This document shows positions 9,453-18,328 of a DNA stretch of 64,000 nucleotides, one piece after another. The position numbers and the translations under genes are program-made. Within the stretch, counting starts at the first letter, position 1; each line of letters opens with the position of its first letter. The stretch lies in contig NZ_JBMVQY010000001.1 in assembly GCF_049537125.1 (NCBI RefSeq), forward strand, positions 868,001 to 932,000, written 5' to 3'. Source of the stretch: Limisphaera sp026417315. GTDB taxonomy: Bacteria > Verrucomicrobiota > Verrucomicrobiia > Limisphaerales > Limisphaeraceae. The notes under the pieces are model-generated. The model did no database searches, was not told the DNA's origin, and saw only the letters and a program-made list of their open reading frames with translations.

Positions 9453-10775
9453 CTACCCTGTCTTCTTGCCCGCGGCATTTCCGGGGGGCACCACGCGCAC
9501 CCGCGCCCCGTCTTCCAGGTCCCGGTGAATCACTTTGTAACCGCCCGAAACCACTTCCTGCCCCTCGCTCAACCCTTCCACGATTTCCCAGTAATCCGCA
9601 TCGCTGATGCCCAGTTTCACCGGCACCATGCGGACCCGGGTCCCCTCCACCACGAACACCACTTCCACGGGCTTGACGGTTTCACTCCTTTTGCGGTGGG
9701 CGGCCCGTTCGGGCTCCTCGGCGGGGTTGCCGGCAGCGGCGCGTTCCGATTGCAGGCGGGACGCTCCCCGGGCCACGTCGTTGGTCCGCGGCAGGCGCGT
9801 GGTCACGCTGGCCAGTGGCACCGTCAGCACGTTCGTCCGATACCGTGTCTCGATCTCCGCCGTCACGGACATTCCGGGTCGGAAGGCCTCTTTCTCCTGA
9901 ATGCGAATGCGCACCTCGAACTTGGTGGCCTCCTGGGAGCCGACCTGGGGATTGAGATTGCGCGCGGAATTCGCGATTTCCGTGACGTATCCGGTGAACC
10001 TGCGCCCCTGAAAGGCGTCCACTTCCAGCCAGGCCCTCTGGCCCGGTCGCAGCAACACCACGTCGGCCTCGCCCACCTCCACCCGGGCCTCCATGTTGTT
10101 CAGATCAGCGATGGTCATCAGCTCGGTGCCCGCCATCATCGTGTTGCCGGCCACCCGCTCCCCGCGTTCCACACTCAGCTTGCTGATCGTACCGCTGATC
10201 GGCGCGTAAATCGTGGTCTTGGCCAGCTCCTCCTCCGCCCGCGCCAGCGCGGCCCGGGCGACCTCCACCTGATGTTCGGCATGTTGCAGCTGGGCGCGCG
10301 CCACATCGAGGGCCGTCTGGTACTCCAGAAACGCCGACTCGGAAATCAAATGCTCCCGGAACAATTGTGCCTGCCGTTGAAACTCCAGCTCTGCCTTGCG
10401 AAGGTTCGCCTCTGCCTGGTCGCGGGCGGACCGCGCGGCCTGATACGACGCCTCCGCCGACCGGCGGTTGGCCAGATACACGTCCGGTTTGATCCGTGCC
10501 ACCAGATCCCCCTGTTGCACGCTCTGCCCCTCTTTGACGGGCAGCTCCACGATCTCCCCGCTCACCTCCGCACTGATCTTCACCTGCACCACGGGCTGGA
10601 TCCGTCCGTTGGCCACCACCACCTCGGTCAGGTCCCGGCGGGTCACCTTTTCCGTCTGCACCACATAAACCGGGCCCCGCTGCCGCCACAGAAACGCCGC
10701 CGTAAGCACCGCCACCAGCACCAGGGCCGCGCCGCCCAGCCACCACCAGGTCCGTTGTTTTCCCCGTGTATGCAT
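9453..10775 (-). CDS. MacA/HlyD-type periplasmic adaptor (membrane fusion protein)
   Basis: A 440-residue adaptor with one N-terminal membrane anchor (WWWLGGAALVLVAVLTAAFLW), a barrel-sandwich hybrid domain split around a coiled coil (about residues 85-195, rich in Ala/Glu/Gln/Arg heptads), the second lipoyl half with YAPISGTISKLSVERGERV, and a beta-barrel domain. This is the periplasmic link between a MacB-type inner-membrane pump and an outer-membrane channel. No TolC-like gene is adjacent. The ATG at 10775 is preferred because GGGAAGGG lies 10 nt upstream; an in-frame ATG at 10796 would add seven residues but has no ribosome-binding site. The residues around 300-345 form an unusual charged insertion. 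Confidence 0.88.
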   Translation of the reverse strand: MHTRGKQRTWWWLGGAALVLVAVLTAAFLWRQRGPVYVVQTEKVTRRDLTEVVVANGRIQPVVQVKISAEVSGEIVELPVKEGQSVQQGDLVARIKPDVYLANRRSAEASYQAARSARDQAEANLRKAELEFQRQAQLFREHLISESAFLEYQTALDVARAQLQHAEHQVEVARAALARAEEELAKTTIYAPISGTISKLSVERGERVAGNTMMAGTELMTIADLNNMEARVEVGEADVVLLRPGQRAWLEVDAFQGRRFTGYVTEIANSARNLNPQVGSQEATKFEVRIRIQEKEAFRPGMSVTAEIETRYRTNVLTVPLASVTTRLPRTNDVARGASRLQSERAAAGNPAEEPERAAHRKRSETVKPVEVVFVVEGTRVRMVPVKLGISDADYWEIVEGLSEGQEVVSGGYKVIHRDLEDGARVRVVPPGNAAGKKTG

Positions 10776-10851
10776 ATTGGATGCACCCTTCCCCATTCTT
10801 ACACCGCAGAAGCGGTTTCGGTTACAGTCGCATTGCGCGGCCCGGCCCTCT

Positions 10852-11640
10852 TCACCGCGCCCCGCCGGCCATTGCCCACACCAGCAGCCAGAACAGCCAC
10901 AACCCCATCAGCAGCCAAAAGCCTCGCACCCACGGCACCCGCGCCAACTTGGAGAGCCCCACGGCCATCACCGCCACCTGCCAGAACCCGAAAATGCTCT
11001 GCACCCAAACCAGGGTGGTCGGCAGCCTCGGCGGCGCAGGCGTCGGTCCCGGCCCTCCCCCTTCCGGCCCGAGCGGTGCCGTCGCTCCGGGCGTCCAGAG
11101 CAGAAACTCCAGCCAGGTGCCCAGCACTCCCACCAAACTGGCCAGCCCCGCCACTTCACAAGCGCGTCCGAACGACACGTTGCCGCCAAATGCCCACCGA
11201 CTCACGCCCCACAAGGCCACCGCCCAAACCACAAAGCGCAAGCTGCTTCCCAGGCCGGCCACGCCGCCCGCCGCCGCCTGCAGGAGCGGCGAGTCAAACA
11301 CTTGCTCCAGACGCTGCAACGCCGCATCCGCCCGTTCGCGGGTCAGGCGGCCGGCCTCGACCCGGGCGTTCAGCGCCGCCTCCTGCTGCCGTACGATTTG
11401 ATGACGCACCGCGGGGTCGGGCCACAGCTTCCACCCACCCCAGAATCCCACCAGAAATGCCAGCAACGCCGGCCAAAACCAATTGCCCCAGTCAGGTCGG
11501 GACCGAAGCACGTCTTCAAAAACCTCGCCCGGCACGGCAAACACGTTCACCATGCGCGCCAGCACAGAGTAGGACGCCGGCTCCCAAGACTCGGTCCGAG
11601 GAGTTTGTGGCCCCAACACGGGTGGTTCGTCCGTCGACAT
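10852..11640 (-). CDS. YIP1-family-like integral membrane protein
   Basis: A 262-residue protein with about five predicted membrane segments: FWPALLAFLVGFWGGW, LRFVVWAVALWGVSRWAF, ACEVAGLASLVGVLGTWL, QSIFGFWQVAVMAVGL and a final Trp-rich helix. The N-terminus with a VNVFAVPGEVFEDV segment and the GFWQVAVMAVGLSKL segment fit the YIP1 family (PF04893), whose bacterial function is unknown. It is the first gene of the efflux operon, 76 bp before the adaptor. The ATG at 11640 has AGGGT directly upstream; the much longer open frame reaching 12231 was rejected because its extra residues are low complexity. Confidence 0.7.
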   Translation of the reverse strand: MSTDEPPVLGPQTPRTESWEPASYSVLARMVNVFAVPGEVFEDVLRSRPDWGNWFWPALLAFLVGFWGGWKLWPDPAVRHQIVRQQEAALNARVEAGRLTRERADAALQRLEQVFDSPLLQAAAGGVAGLGSSLRFVVWAVALWGVSRWAFGGNVSFGRACEVAGLASLVGVLGTWLEFLLWTPGATAPLGPEGGGPGPTPAPPRLPTTLVWVQSIFGFWQVAVMAVGLSKLARVPWVRGFWLLMGLWLFWLLVWAMAGGAR

Positions 11641-12237
11641 ACCCTGAGGTTGACCCGCGCGCCGCACGGTCGCGGGACCACCACCATGACTCAAGGGCAC
11701 ACCCTTTGTCGAGCCGACGAGACGCGACACCTGCCACCTTGCAGACCGGCCCGATCTCCTGCCAGCCCGGTGCACCTGCCGCCAGTTGCCGTGGCAGAGG
11801 GCCGGCCGCCCCACCCTCCGGCCCCGGGGCGGTCTTTGGGGAGTCCCTGTCGGCTTCCTAGCAAGCTGCTCCCCGCGCACCTCGAAGGGGCTTGCGGATG
11901 GCAAACCGCTTTTCCGGGCCCGGAGAACCTGGAAGGTTTGCAAAAACGGCCCGTCCAACGCCCTTCCTCTCCGCAACGTGCGATGGGCCAAAGGGAACGG
12001 GGATTCTGCACGGACACCTGCCGTGCTGCTTCCGGGATCTTCCGCCGCAGTGGGGGTCGACGAGTCACTCGGGCCTCCGGTGCCGGGATCCGGGCTTTCT
12101 GGACCGCTGCCCCTGCGCGGCAGAACGCTTTCCAGTCCAGGGTCCCGTGAAACTTTGCCTCTCCCCGAGGATCCATCCGGAGCGAAGAGAGGCATGCGGA
12201 GCGGCGACGGCGCAGGCCGCAGCCGATCCATTAGAAT
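11641..12237. other. divergent intergenic region
   Basis: Nearly 600 bp between the YIP1-like gene (minus) and the promoter of the oxidoreductase operon (plus). No recognisable protein, RNA gene or repeat was found in either strand. Overlapping frames are Arg/Pro/Gly-rich chance ORFs. Confidence 0.4.
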
Positions 12238-12265
12238 TTGACACGATGTTCAGCAGGAGTAGGCT
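12238..12265 (+). promoter_or_regulatory. candidate sigma70 promoter of the korAB operon
   Basis: A perfect -35 TTGACA (12238-12243), a 16-bp spacer and TAGGCT (12260-12265). The predicted start lies near 12272, leaving a leader of roughly 85-90 nt before the ATG at 12359. Confidence 0.5.
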
Positions 12266-12358
12266 ACCTTGCGACGGTGGCTCGGGGCGGCGGGGGGACA
12301 TCCACCCCAACGCGGTCCCCGGGCATCCGTGGCTCCAGAAACAGGGAATCAAGGGACA

Positions 12359-14197
12359 ATGAGCGAAACGACGCAGACAACCCCGTCACCGGAGGCGACG
12401 GTCCGGGCGCATCTGATTCCGGAGGCCGTCATCCGGATTGCCGGCAACTCTCAGGACGGCATTCAGGCCATGGGCAGCATCTTGGCCCGGCTGGCCGGCC
12501 GCACCGAGCAGGAGGTCATGACGTTCATGACCATTCCGTCCACCATCTCGGGCGGGCCTTCGATCTTTCAACTGCGCATCGGGTCGGGCGAGGTGCTCAG
12601 CGCGGGGGACGAGGCGGATTTTTTGCTGGCCTTCTACCAACACTCTTACGAGGAGCACATTCACTCCCTGCGCAAGGGCGGCATCGTGCTGTATGACACC
12701 GATCACGTGGAGCCCAGGCCGGAGTGGCAGAAGGATTACGTTCACATTGGCGTCCCCATTTCCACGCAGACCATCGAGGCCATCGGCGGCACGGCCAGGG
12801 ACAAGGGCAAGAACATCTTCGCCCTGGGCGTGGTGGCGCGGATGTTCGATCTGAACGTCCCCAAGCTGGAGCAGCTCATCAACGAACGTTTCCGCGGCAA
12901 GGACGAAAGCGTGGTTCGGAATGCGCTGCTGGCGTTTCATGCCGGCTACGCCTACGCGGCCAATCATCTGCAGGACATCTTCCGGTTGGCAGAGAGCCGG
13001 AAGCGGGAGCGGGTGCAGGTGGTCATGAACGGCAACGAGGCGCTGGCGTACGGACTGATCGCCGCCGGTGTCCGGTTCGGTGCCGCCTACCCCATCACTC
13101 CGTGGTCGGACGTGATGGAGACCCTGCGCCGCGAGCTGCCCAAGTACGGAGGCATGTTCATTCAGTGCGAGGATGAGATTGCCGCCATTTCCATGGCCAT
13201 CGGTGCCAGTTACGCGGGTCGGGTCGCGGTGACCGGCTCCAGCGGCCCGGGCATTTCGCTCAAGAGCGAGGCGGTGGGTTGGGCGGTCAACGCCGAAGTC
13301 CCCCTGGTGATCATCGACATCCAGCGCGGCGGTCCCTCCACCGGGCTGCCCACCAACGTCGAGCAGTCGGATCTGTACATCGCCTGCTTCGGCAGTCACG
13401 GAGACGCGCCGCGGGTCGTCCTGGCGCCGGCGGATGTCGAGGACTGCTTTTACACCGCCATCGAGGCCGTCAACATCGCCCGTCAGTACAGCGTCCCCGT
13501 TTTCATTCTCAGCGACCAGTCGATCGCAACCCGTATCGAGGCCTTCCCTGAACCGGAGCTGGAAAAGGTCTGCCAGGACATTTCGCCGGACTTCACCCCC
13601 GTGCCCGAGCACAAGCCCTATGACCTGAGCGCCCCCGACGGGATCACCCACCACATTCCCCCCGGCACAAAGGTCCTCAACGGCAAGTACCCGGTCCTGC
13701 CGGGGCTGGAGCACGACGAAATGGGCCATCCCTCGGCGTCGCCCAAGATGCACATGGCCATGACCGCCAAACGGCGTCGCAAACTCCAGGCCCTCGCCCG
13801 GAATCTGCCGCGGCCGCAACCCTACGGCCCCGCCCAGGGCGACGTGCTGCTGGTCGGGTGGGGTTCCACCCGCGGCCCCATCCGGGAAGCGGTGGACCGC
13901 GCGCGTGCGCAGGGTCTGAACGTTTCGGCCCTGCACCTCCGGTACCTCAACCCATTGCCGAACGGACTGGAGGAAATCTTCGCCGGGTTCCGCCACATTT
14001 TCGTGGTGGAGATGAACGATGAAGGGCTGTACGGCTACGGCCAGCTGGCCGCGTTGCTTCGGGCGCGGTACTGCAACCCGAACATCCGCGGGATCAACAA
14101 AACGGACGGCCTTACCTTCAAAGTGCGCGAGATTCTGGAGCGTCTGCAGGAGAAACTGGCCGGCCTGCAGGGCCAGCCGGTGACCCTTCAAGCCTGA
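12359..14197 (+). CDS. korA: 2-oxoacid:ferredoxin oxidoreductase, alpha subunit (gamma-alpha fusion)
   Basis: A 612-residue subunit of a 2-oxoacid:acceptor oxidoreductase, most likely the 2-oxoglutarate type, which oxidatively decarboxylates a 2-oxoacid to acyl-CoA and passes electrons to ferredoxin. Residues about 20-205 are the gamma domain (RIAGNSQDGIQAMG, then TIPSTISGGPS). The rest is the alpha domain: NEALAYGLIAAGVRFGAAYP, the TPP-pyrimidine-binding region with SSGPGISLKSE, and a C-terminal transketolase-like domain with GWGSTRGPI. The gamma-alpha fusion is normal for the two-subunit KorAB type. The ATG at 12359 has AAGGGA 2 nt upstream and a promoter further up. The beta subunit follows after 20 bp. 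Substrate choice (2-oxoglutarate versus pyruvate or branched-chain oxoacid) is inferred. Confidence 0.87.
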   Translation: MSETTQTTPSPEATVRAHLIPEAVIRIAGNSQDGIQAMGSILARLAGRTEQEVMTFMTIPSTISGGPSIFQLRIGSGEVLSAGDEADFLLAFYQHSYEEHIHSLRKGGIVLYDTDHVEPRPEWQKDYVHIGVPISTQTIEAIGGTARDKGKNIFALGVVARMFDLNVPKLEQLINERFRGKDESVVRNALLAFHAGYAYAANHLQDIFRLAESRKRERVQVVMNGNEALAYGLIAAGVRFGAAYPITPWSDVMETLRRELPKYGGMFIQCEDEIAAISMAIGASYAGRVAVTGSSGPGISLKSEAVGWAVNAEVPLVIIDIQRGGPSTGLPTNVEQSDLYIACFGSHGDAPRVVLAPADVEDCFYTAIEAVNIARQYSVPVFILSDQSIATRIEAFPEPELEKVCQDISPDFTPVPEHKPYDLSAPDGITHHIPPGTKVLNGKYPVLPGLEHDEMGHPSASPKMHMAMTAKRRRKLQALARNLPRPQPYGPAQGDVLLVGWGSTRGPIREAVDRARAQGLNVSALHLRYLNPLPNGLEEIFAGFRHIFVVEMNDEGLYGYGQLAALLRARYCNPNIRGINKTDGLTFKVREILERLQEKLAGLQGQPVTLQA

Positions 14198-14217
14198 CCT
14201 CACCGCTTTTTACAGCC

Positions 14218-15147
14218 ATGAGCACTGCCACTCTCACCACCAATCAGCAACGTCCCCCGGCGCCCGCCGCCGAGGAGCCCAAGCCGCTGACGAAGAAGGA
14301 ACTCGCCGCGGATCACCCCACGTGGTGTCCCGGTTGCGGGGACTTTTCGGTCCTGGCGATCTATTTCAAGCTGATGGAGCGGGCCAGGATCCGGCACGAG
14401 AATATTGTCACCGTCTCGGGCATCGGCTGCTCCAGCCGGTTCCCGTATTTCGTCCAGGCCCATGGTGCCCATTTCATTCACGGCCGGGCCCTGCCGTTTG
14501 CCAGCGGGGTTTCGCTCACCCGACCCGATCTGCACGTGTTCGTGTTCAGCGGGGACGGGGACGCGTTCTCCATCGGCGGCAATCATTTCATTCACGCCGC
14601 ACGCCGGAACGTGAACCTGACCCTCGTCGTGATGGACAACCAGGTGTACGGCCTGACCAAGAAACAGACCTCGCCCACCTCGCCGCCCGGCTTCAAGAGC
14701 AAGACCGATCCGTGGGGTGCAGTGGATCAACCGCTCAATCCCATCAAACAGGCCATCGCCGCCGGCGCCACCTTCGTGGCCCGCACCACCCACACCAACC
14801 CCAATCACCTGCTGCAGATGATGGAAGCTGCCCTGCAGCACGAAGGGTTCAGCTTCATCGAGTGCCTCAGCGAGTGCGTCGAGTTTTATGAGGGCGCCTT
14901 CGATGCCGCCAACCCGCGCAAGGGCGGCGTGTTCAACACCGTCCCCGCCAATCACGATGTCACCGACGAAGTGGCCGCCTACCAGCTGGCTGACGCACCG
15001 TTCCCCGGGTATTTCGGCATCTTCTACCAGGTCAAACGCCCCACCCGCAACCAGCGCGAGCAGGAAATCATTCAGGCCGCCCGCGAGAAGGTCAAACACC
15101 TGCAGGACTGGCAGATTCTGCAACAAACGTTCGACCGGATGAAATAA
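14218..15147 (+). CDS. korB: 2-oxoacid:ferredoxin oxidoreductase, beta subunit
   Basis: A 309-residue thiamine-diphosphate-binding subunit that partners the preceding gene. WCPGCGDF (residues 36-43) is the conserved cysteine-containing start of the beta fold. GDGDAFSIGGNHFIHAARRN is the TPP/Mg2+-binding GDG motif, and MDNQVYGLTKKQTSPTSPPG completes the Mg2+ site. The four-cysteine iron-sulfur pattern should lie partly here, as in other KorB proteins. The first 27 residues are a Pro/Ala-rich extension. A rho-independent terminator follows 28 bp after the stop, so korA-korB is a closed two-gene operon. Confidence 0.9.
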   Translation: MSTATLTTNQQRPPAPAAEEPKPLTKKELAADHPTWCPGCGDFSVLAIYFKLMERARIRHENIVTVSGIGCSSRFPYFVQAHGAHFIHGRALPFASGVSLTRPDLHVFVFSGDGDAFSIGGNHFIHAARRNVNLTLVVMDNQVYGLTKKQTSPTSPPGFKSKTDPWGAVDQPLNPIKQAIAAGATFVARTTHTNPNHLLQMMEAALQHEGFSFIECLSECVEFYEGAFDAANPRKGGVFNTVPANHDVTDEVAAYQLADAPFPGYFGIFYQVKRPTRNQREQEIIQAAREKVKHLQDWQILQQTFDRMK

Positions 15148-15175
15148 TCGCCGTTCCCGGTCTCCCGGCTCTGTG

Positions 15176-15209
15176 GCCCCGGCGCGCTGCGTTCGACCGG
15201 GGCTTTTTT
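15176..15209 (+). terminator. rho-independent terminator of korAB
   Basis: GCCCCGG (15176-15182) pairs with CCGGGGC (15197-15203) around a 14-nt loop, followed directly by six T (15204-15209). Confidence 0.8.
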
Positions 15210-15652
15210 GCGACCTGCCGCCAACTCGAGAGCCCTGCTTCTGTTCGGCTCGGAACCTCGCATCGCCCGGACCGTCGATCATCCTCCCGGGCACCGCGCG
15301 CCTCCGCCCCTGGCGGAGCCGTTCGCCGGCTCACGGGACTTCAAAGTCACTTCCGGTGGGCCGTTCGCGCCAACCGGAGTCCAGGGCCGGCTCACGAGAC
15401 AGAAGCAGGGTCCGATATGGCCGCAACTCGAACCCCTGGAGCCCGCCTCGGGCGTCGGATTCGGCCCGGCCATACACCGCTTCACCCTGAAGAACGGCGT
15501 GTTGCCTCTGCCGCCCCGGACGCCGTCGGCCCTCCGGCTCTTCCCGGAAGGTCCCTCGTCCGTCGAACGCCCCCGGCGGGTTTTTGGGATCCTCCCCTGC
15601 ACTGCGCCGACGTTGCGAAGTCTGCGCACGACACGGCCCGGGATCCGTTCCG
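15210..15652. other. intergenic region
   Basis: About 440 bp between the korAB terminator and the promoter of the next gene. The open frame passing through it has no signal peptide or family similarity, and I see no RNA gene or repeat. Confidence 0.4.
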
Positions 15653-15681
15653 TTGTCGGGGGAGCCGGCCCCCGTTATATT
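15653..15681 (+). promoter_or_regulatory. strong sigma70-like promoter close to a GTG start
   Basis: TTGTCG (15653-15658), a 17-bp spacer and TATATT (15676-15681). The -10 box ends 9 nt before the GTG at 15691, so the transcript would be leaderless or carry only a few leader bases. Confidence 0.6.
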
Positions 15682-15690
15682 CGCTGCGAG

Positions 15691-16545
15691 GTGCCTGAAG
15701 CCCCGCACAACACCTGCAAGGAGCTCCGAAACCGTGCTTGGACGGTTCCGCCGGACGGTTTCACCTTGCTCGAGCTGTTGGTGGTTCTGGCGGTGATCAC
15801 GATCCTGGCCGCACTCCTGCTGCCGGCGCTGATGCGGGGGAAAGCCAGTGCCGGCCGGGTCGCGTGCATCAACAACCTCCGACAGCTTGCCCTGGCCTGG
15901 CAGATGTACGCCCAGGACGCCAATGACCGTCTTGTGCCCAACGGCTATGCCACGCCGGAGACCCTTGCCGACACGCGGCTGTGGGTTCTGGGAGGAACTC
16001 ACCGGGCCGAGGCGGCCCACCGCCTCACACTCACCAACGCCGCGTTGCTCACCGACTCCCGCTACGCGGCGTTTGCGCCGTACCTGCCGGCTGCTCAAGT
16101 GTACAAGTGCCCGGCGGACCGACTTCGGATCGACGGCCAGCCCAAGGTGCGCTCCTACGCGTTGAACAGCTACCTCGGCTGGGCCCTCCCCGACGGTGGA
16201 GGCGAATGTCCGCTCAGCCCCTTTCACCAGAACTTTACCCGGCTTTCACAGGTGAGCGCCGCGTCTCCGGCCGAGCGTTTGCAGTTTGTGGACGTGGCGC
16301 CGGAGTGGCTCTGTCATGCCGCTTTCGGCATCGCGATGATCGGTGTGTTCTACCAGTTCCCCAGCGTCGAGCACGGACCGGCCTCGCCGCTTTCGTTTGC
16401 CGACGGCCATGTCACCACGCACCGCTGGCGCGACCCGTGGACCCTTCAAATGGCACGCACGCCCTTCGTGACCCACCTCAACTGGGCGTTCCAGCCTTCT
16501 GGAGATCTTCAATGGCTGCGCCAGCACGCCACGGTGCCCAGGTAA
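15691..16545 (+). CDS. prepilin-type N-terminal methylation domain protein (pseudopilin-like)
   Basis: A 284-residue exported pseudopilin-like protein. The methylation motif is PPDGFTLLELLVVLAVITIL, then AALLLPALMRGKASAGRVACINNLRQL, and the C-terminal region has SFADGHVTTH. Unlike the other two copies in this window it has VLAVITI in the helix and a longer linker before FTLLE. No ATG lies in frame between the upstream region and the motif; the GTG at 15691 is the only sensible start and sits just after a strong promoter with no Shine-Dalgarno. thiD follows after 20 bp on the same strand and may be co-transcribed. Function unknown. Confidence 0.8.
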   Translation: MPEAPHNTCKELRNRAWTVPPDGFTLLELLVVLAVITILAALLLPALMRGKASAGRVACINNLRQLALAWQMYAQDANDRLVPNGYATPETLADTRLWVLGGTHRAEAAHRLTLTNAALLTDSRYAAFAPYLPAAQVYKCPADRLRIDGQPKVRSYALNSYLGWALPDGGGECPLSPFHQNFTRLSQVSAASPAERLQFVDVAPEWLCHAAFGIAMIGVFYQFPSVEHGPASPLSFADGHVTTHRWRDPWTLQMARTPFVTHLNWAFQPSGDLQWLRQHATVPR

Positions 16546-16565
16546 TTCTGCCCACCCGCTCCACC

Positions 16566-17357
16566 ATGCCTCACCGAGAACGCTGGCCCATCGCACTCAC
16601 CATCGCCGGCTCCGACAGCGGGGGCGGCGCGGGGATTCAAGCCGACCTGAAAACATTTGCCGCATTGCGGGTGCACGGCACTTCTGCGATCACCTGCATT
16701 ACGGCGCAGAACCCGCGCGAGGTGCGCGCGGTCCAGGCGGTCCGGCCCTCGATCCTGCGGGCCCAGTTGGAAGCCGTGTGTGCGGAGTTGCCGCCACGCG
16801 CAGTCAAAACGGGCATGCTGTATTCAGCCTCGCTCATTCGCCAGGTCGCCCGGTTCCGCTTCCCGGAAGCGCCGCCGCTGGTCGTCGATCCCGTGATGGT
16901 GGCCACCAGCGGCGCACCGCTCTTGCACCCCCGGGCCCTGCGTGCACTCGTCCGGCTCTTGTTGCCGCGGGCCGCGCTGATTACCCCCAACATCCCCGAG
17001 GCGGAACTTCTGTTACAGGCGCCGTTGCGGTCGGTCGACGAGCTGCGAGCCGGTGCCCGAACGCTGTACCGCCGCTTCGGGTGTGCCGTGTTGCTCAAAG
17101 GGGGTCACCTGCGGGGGGTGTCACAAGCCGTGGACCTGTACTACGACGGCCGCACGGAGCTGCTCCTGCTGGCGCCGCGGGTTCGGAACCTGCACACGCA
17201 CGGCACCGGTTGCACCTACGCCGCGGCGATTACTGCGCACCTGGCACGAGGGCTCACCCTGCCCCGCGCCGTCGCGGCAGCGAAACAATTCATCACTCGT
17301 GCCCTGGCGCGATCCTACCGTGCGGCCCATCACGACGTGCTGCACGTGGCCCTTTGA
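16566..17357 (+). CDS. thiD: hydroxymethylpyrimidine/phosphomethylpyrimidine kinase
   Basis: A 263-residue ribokinase-fold enzyme of thiamine biosynthesis that phosphorylates HMP and HMP-P to HMP-PP. The N-terminal substrate motif is IAGSDSGGGAGIQADLK (residues 11-27), the central TITAQN-type loop appears as CITAQNPREV, PNIPEAE lies near 141, and the anion hole/catalytic segment is HTHGTGCTYAAAI near 213. Length is typical. There is no ribosome-binding site before the ATG, so expression probably depends on read-through from the pseudopilin gene 20 bp upstream. No other thiamine genes are in the window. Confidence 0.92.
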   Translation: MPHRERWPIALTIAGSDSGGGAGIQADLKTFAALRVHGTSAITCITAQNPREVRAVQAVRPSILRAQLEAVCAELPPRAVKTGMLYSASLIRQVARFRFPEAPPLVVDPVMVATSGAPLLHPRALRALVRLLLPRAALITPNIPEAELLLQAPLRSVDELRAGARTLYRRFGCAVLLKGGHLRGVSQAVDLYYDGRTELLLLAPRVRNLHTHGTGCTYAAAITAHLARGLTLPRAVAAAKQFITRALARSYRAAHHDVLHVAL

Positions 17358-17532
17358 GCCATCCGGAAGTCCCCCTGCCGCGGGCCTCAAGCTTTGGCCG
17401 GAAGCCAATCCGAAACGTTGATCCGGCCGGAACGGTGGCGTCTGCCCGGGGCCTTGCAGGGCTGGCAAATCGCCGGTCCGCAGGCCCGGGCGAAGCGTCC
17501 GGCCCCGACCTCTGCATGCCGGGCCTCACGAC

Positions 17533-17561
17533 TTGGCCTTCCCGACCGGCTCGGCTAGCGT
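17533..17561 (+). promoter_or_regulatory. candidate promoter for the zinc-ribbon gene
   Basis: TTGGCC (17533-17538), a 17-bp spacer and TAGCGT (17556-17561), giving a leader of about 25-30 nt before the ATG at 17595. Confidence 0.4.
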
Positions 17562-17594
17562 AAAAGCGGGTCGAAAACCGGGACACCACGCATC

Positions 17595-18023
17595 ATGGGC
17601 CGAACGTTCGTGTTCGAGTGTCCGAAATGCCAGTACCGCGCCTACGTAGCCGGTGGCGCGGATGGTGGTTTTCACGTCGCGGTCCAAACCATCCTTTGCC
17701 AGCAGTGCAAGGAGTTGCACGACGCGGTGGTCCGCCTGCGCGTGCCGTGGACCCCGCCGCTCCAACGCGGCTGGCCGGTTCAGGCCACCTTGTCCCGACT
17801 CACCCGGCAGGCGTCGTCGGTGCCCCGTCACCCGCCGCCGTTTTTGCAGGCCCTCAATCGCCTGTGGCCCCGGGGAGTTCGGCATTCTCGCTGGATCGAG
17901 TTCCCGCTTCTCTGTCCCAAGGGCGCCTGGCACAGCGTCCGCCCCTGGAGCCGGCCGGACTGTTGCCCCAAATGCGGGGTCATCATGGAACAAAACGCGT
18001 TGCCGTACCGCCTCTGGGACTAA
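17595..18023 (+). CDS. hypothetical double zinc-ribbon protein
   Basis: A 142-residue protein with two metal-binding clusters. The N-terminus has ECPKCQY (C9, C12) paired with LCQQCKE about 25 residues later, and the C-terminus has LLCPKG and CCPKCGVIMEQ. The first half resembles the CpXC-type zinc ribbon seen in small bacterial proteins of unknown function. No signal peptide or membrane segment is present, so it is probably cytoplasmic. It has its own candidate promoter and no operon partners. I do not recognise a specific family. Confidence 0.7.
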   Translation: MGRTFVFECPKCQYRAYVAGGADGGFHVAVQTILCQQCKELHDAVVRLRVPWTPPLQRGWPVQATLSRLTRQASSVPRHPPPFLQALNRLWPRGVRHSRWIEFPLLCPKGAWHSVRPWSRPDCCPKCGVIMEQNALPYRLWD

Positions 18024-18328
18024 CAGGCTGCGAGCCCTCTCGAACTGGCTCCCGAGGCTCCGTCGCCGGGAGCCGCCGCTCATCGTGTCGCAGCCATTCC
18101 TGGCCGAACAGAACGACGCGGTCGAGGAGGTTTACCCCCGGCAAAACGCCCCGAGCCCTCCTTTTGCCGGCCCCCCAGGGCCGAGCCGCGCAACAAGGGC
18201 AACGGAGAATGTCAACCAAAGTGACCCCCGCCTGCCAATCAGGCTTCACCAGCCTTTTCTTGGCGGGAGCGTTTCAGGTCGAGAACCCGCCCTGCCCGGA
18301 AACCCCGTTGCCAAGGTCGCGCCCCCGT
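18024..18328. other. convergent intergenic region with a hairpin
   Basis: 305 bp between convergent genes. GGCTCCCG (18048-18055) and CGGGAGCC (18068-18075) form an 8-bp stem with a 12-nt loop, 25 bp after the zinc-ribbon stop. There is no T tract, so it may or may not terminate transcription. Nothing else is visible. Confidence 0.35.

Noticed and set aside
9420..11861. 813-codon plus-strand open frame across the adaptor and YIP1-like genes
   Set aside because: Antisense shadow spanning two genes and an intergenic region; real motifs lie on the minus strand.
12386..14203. 605-codon minus-strand open frame opposite korA
   Set aside because: Antisense shadow of a gene with clear oxidoreductase motifs.
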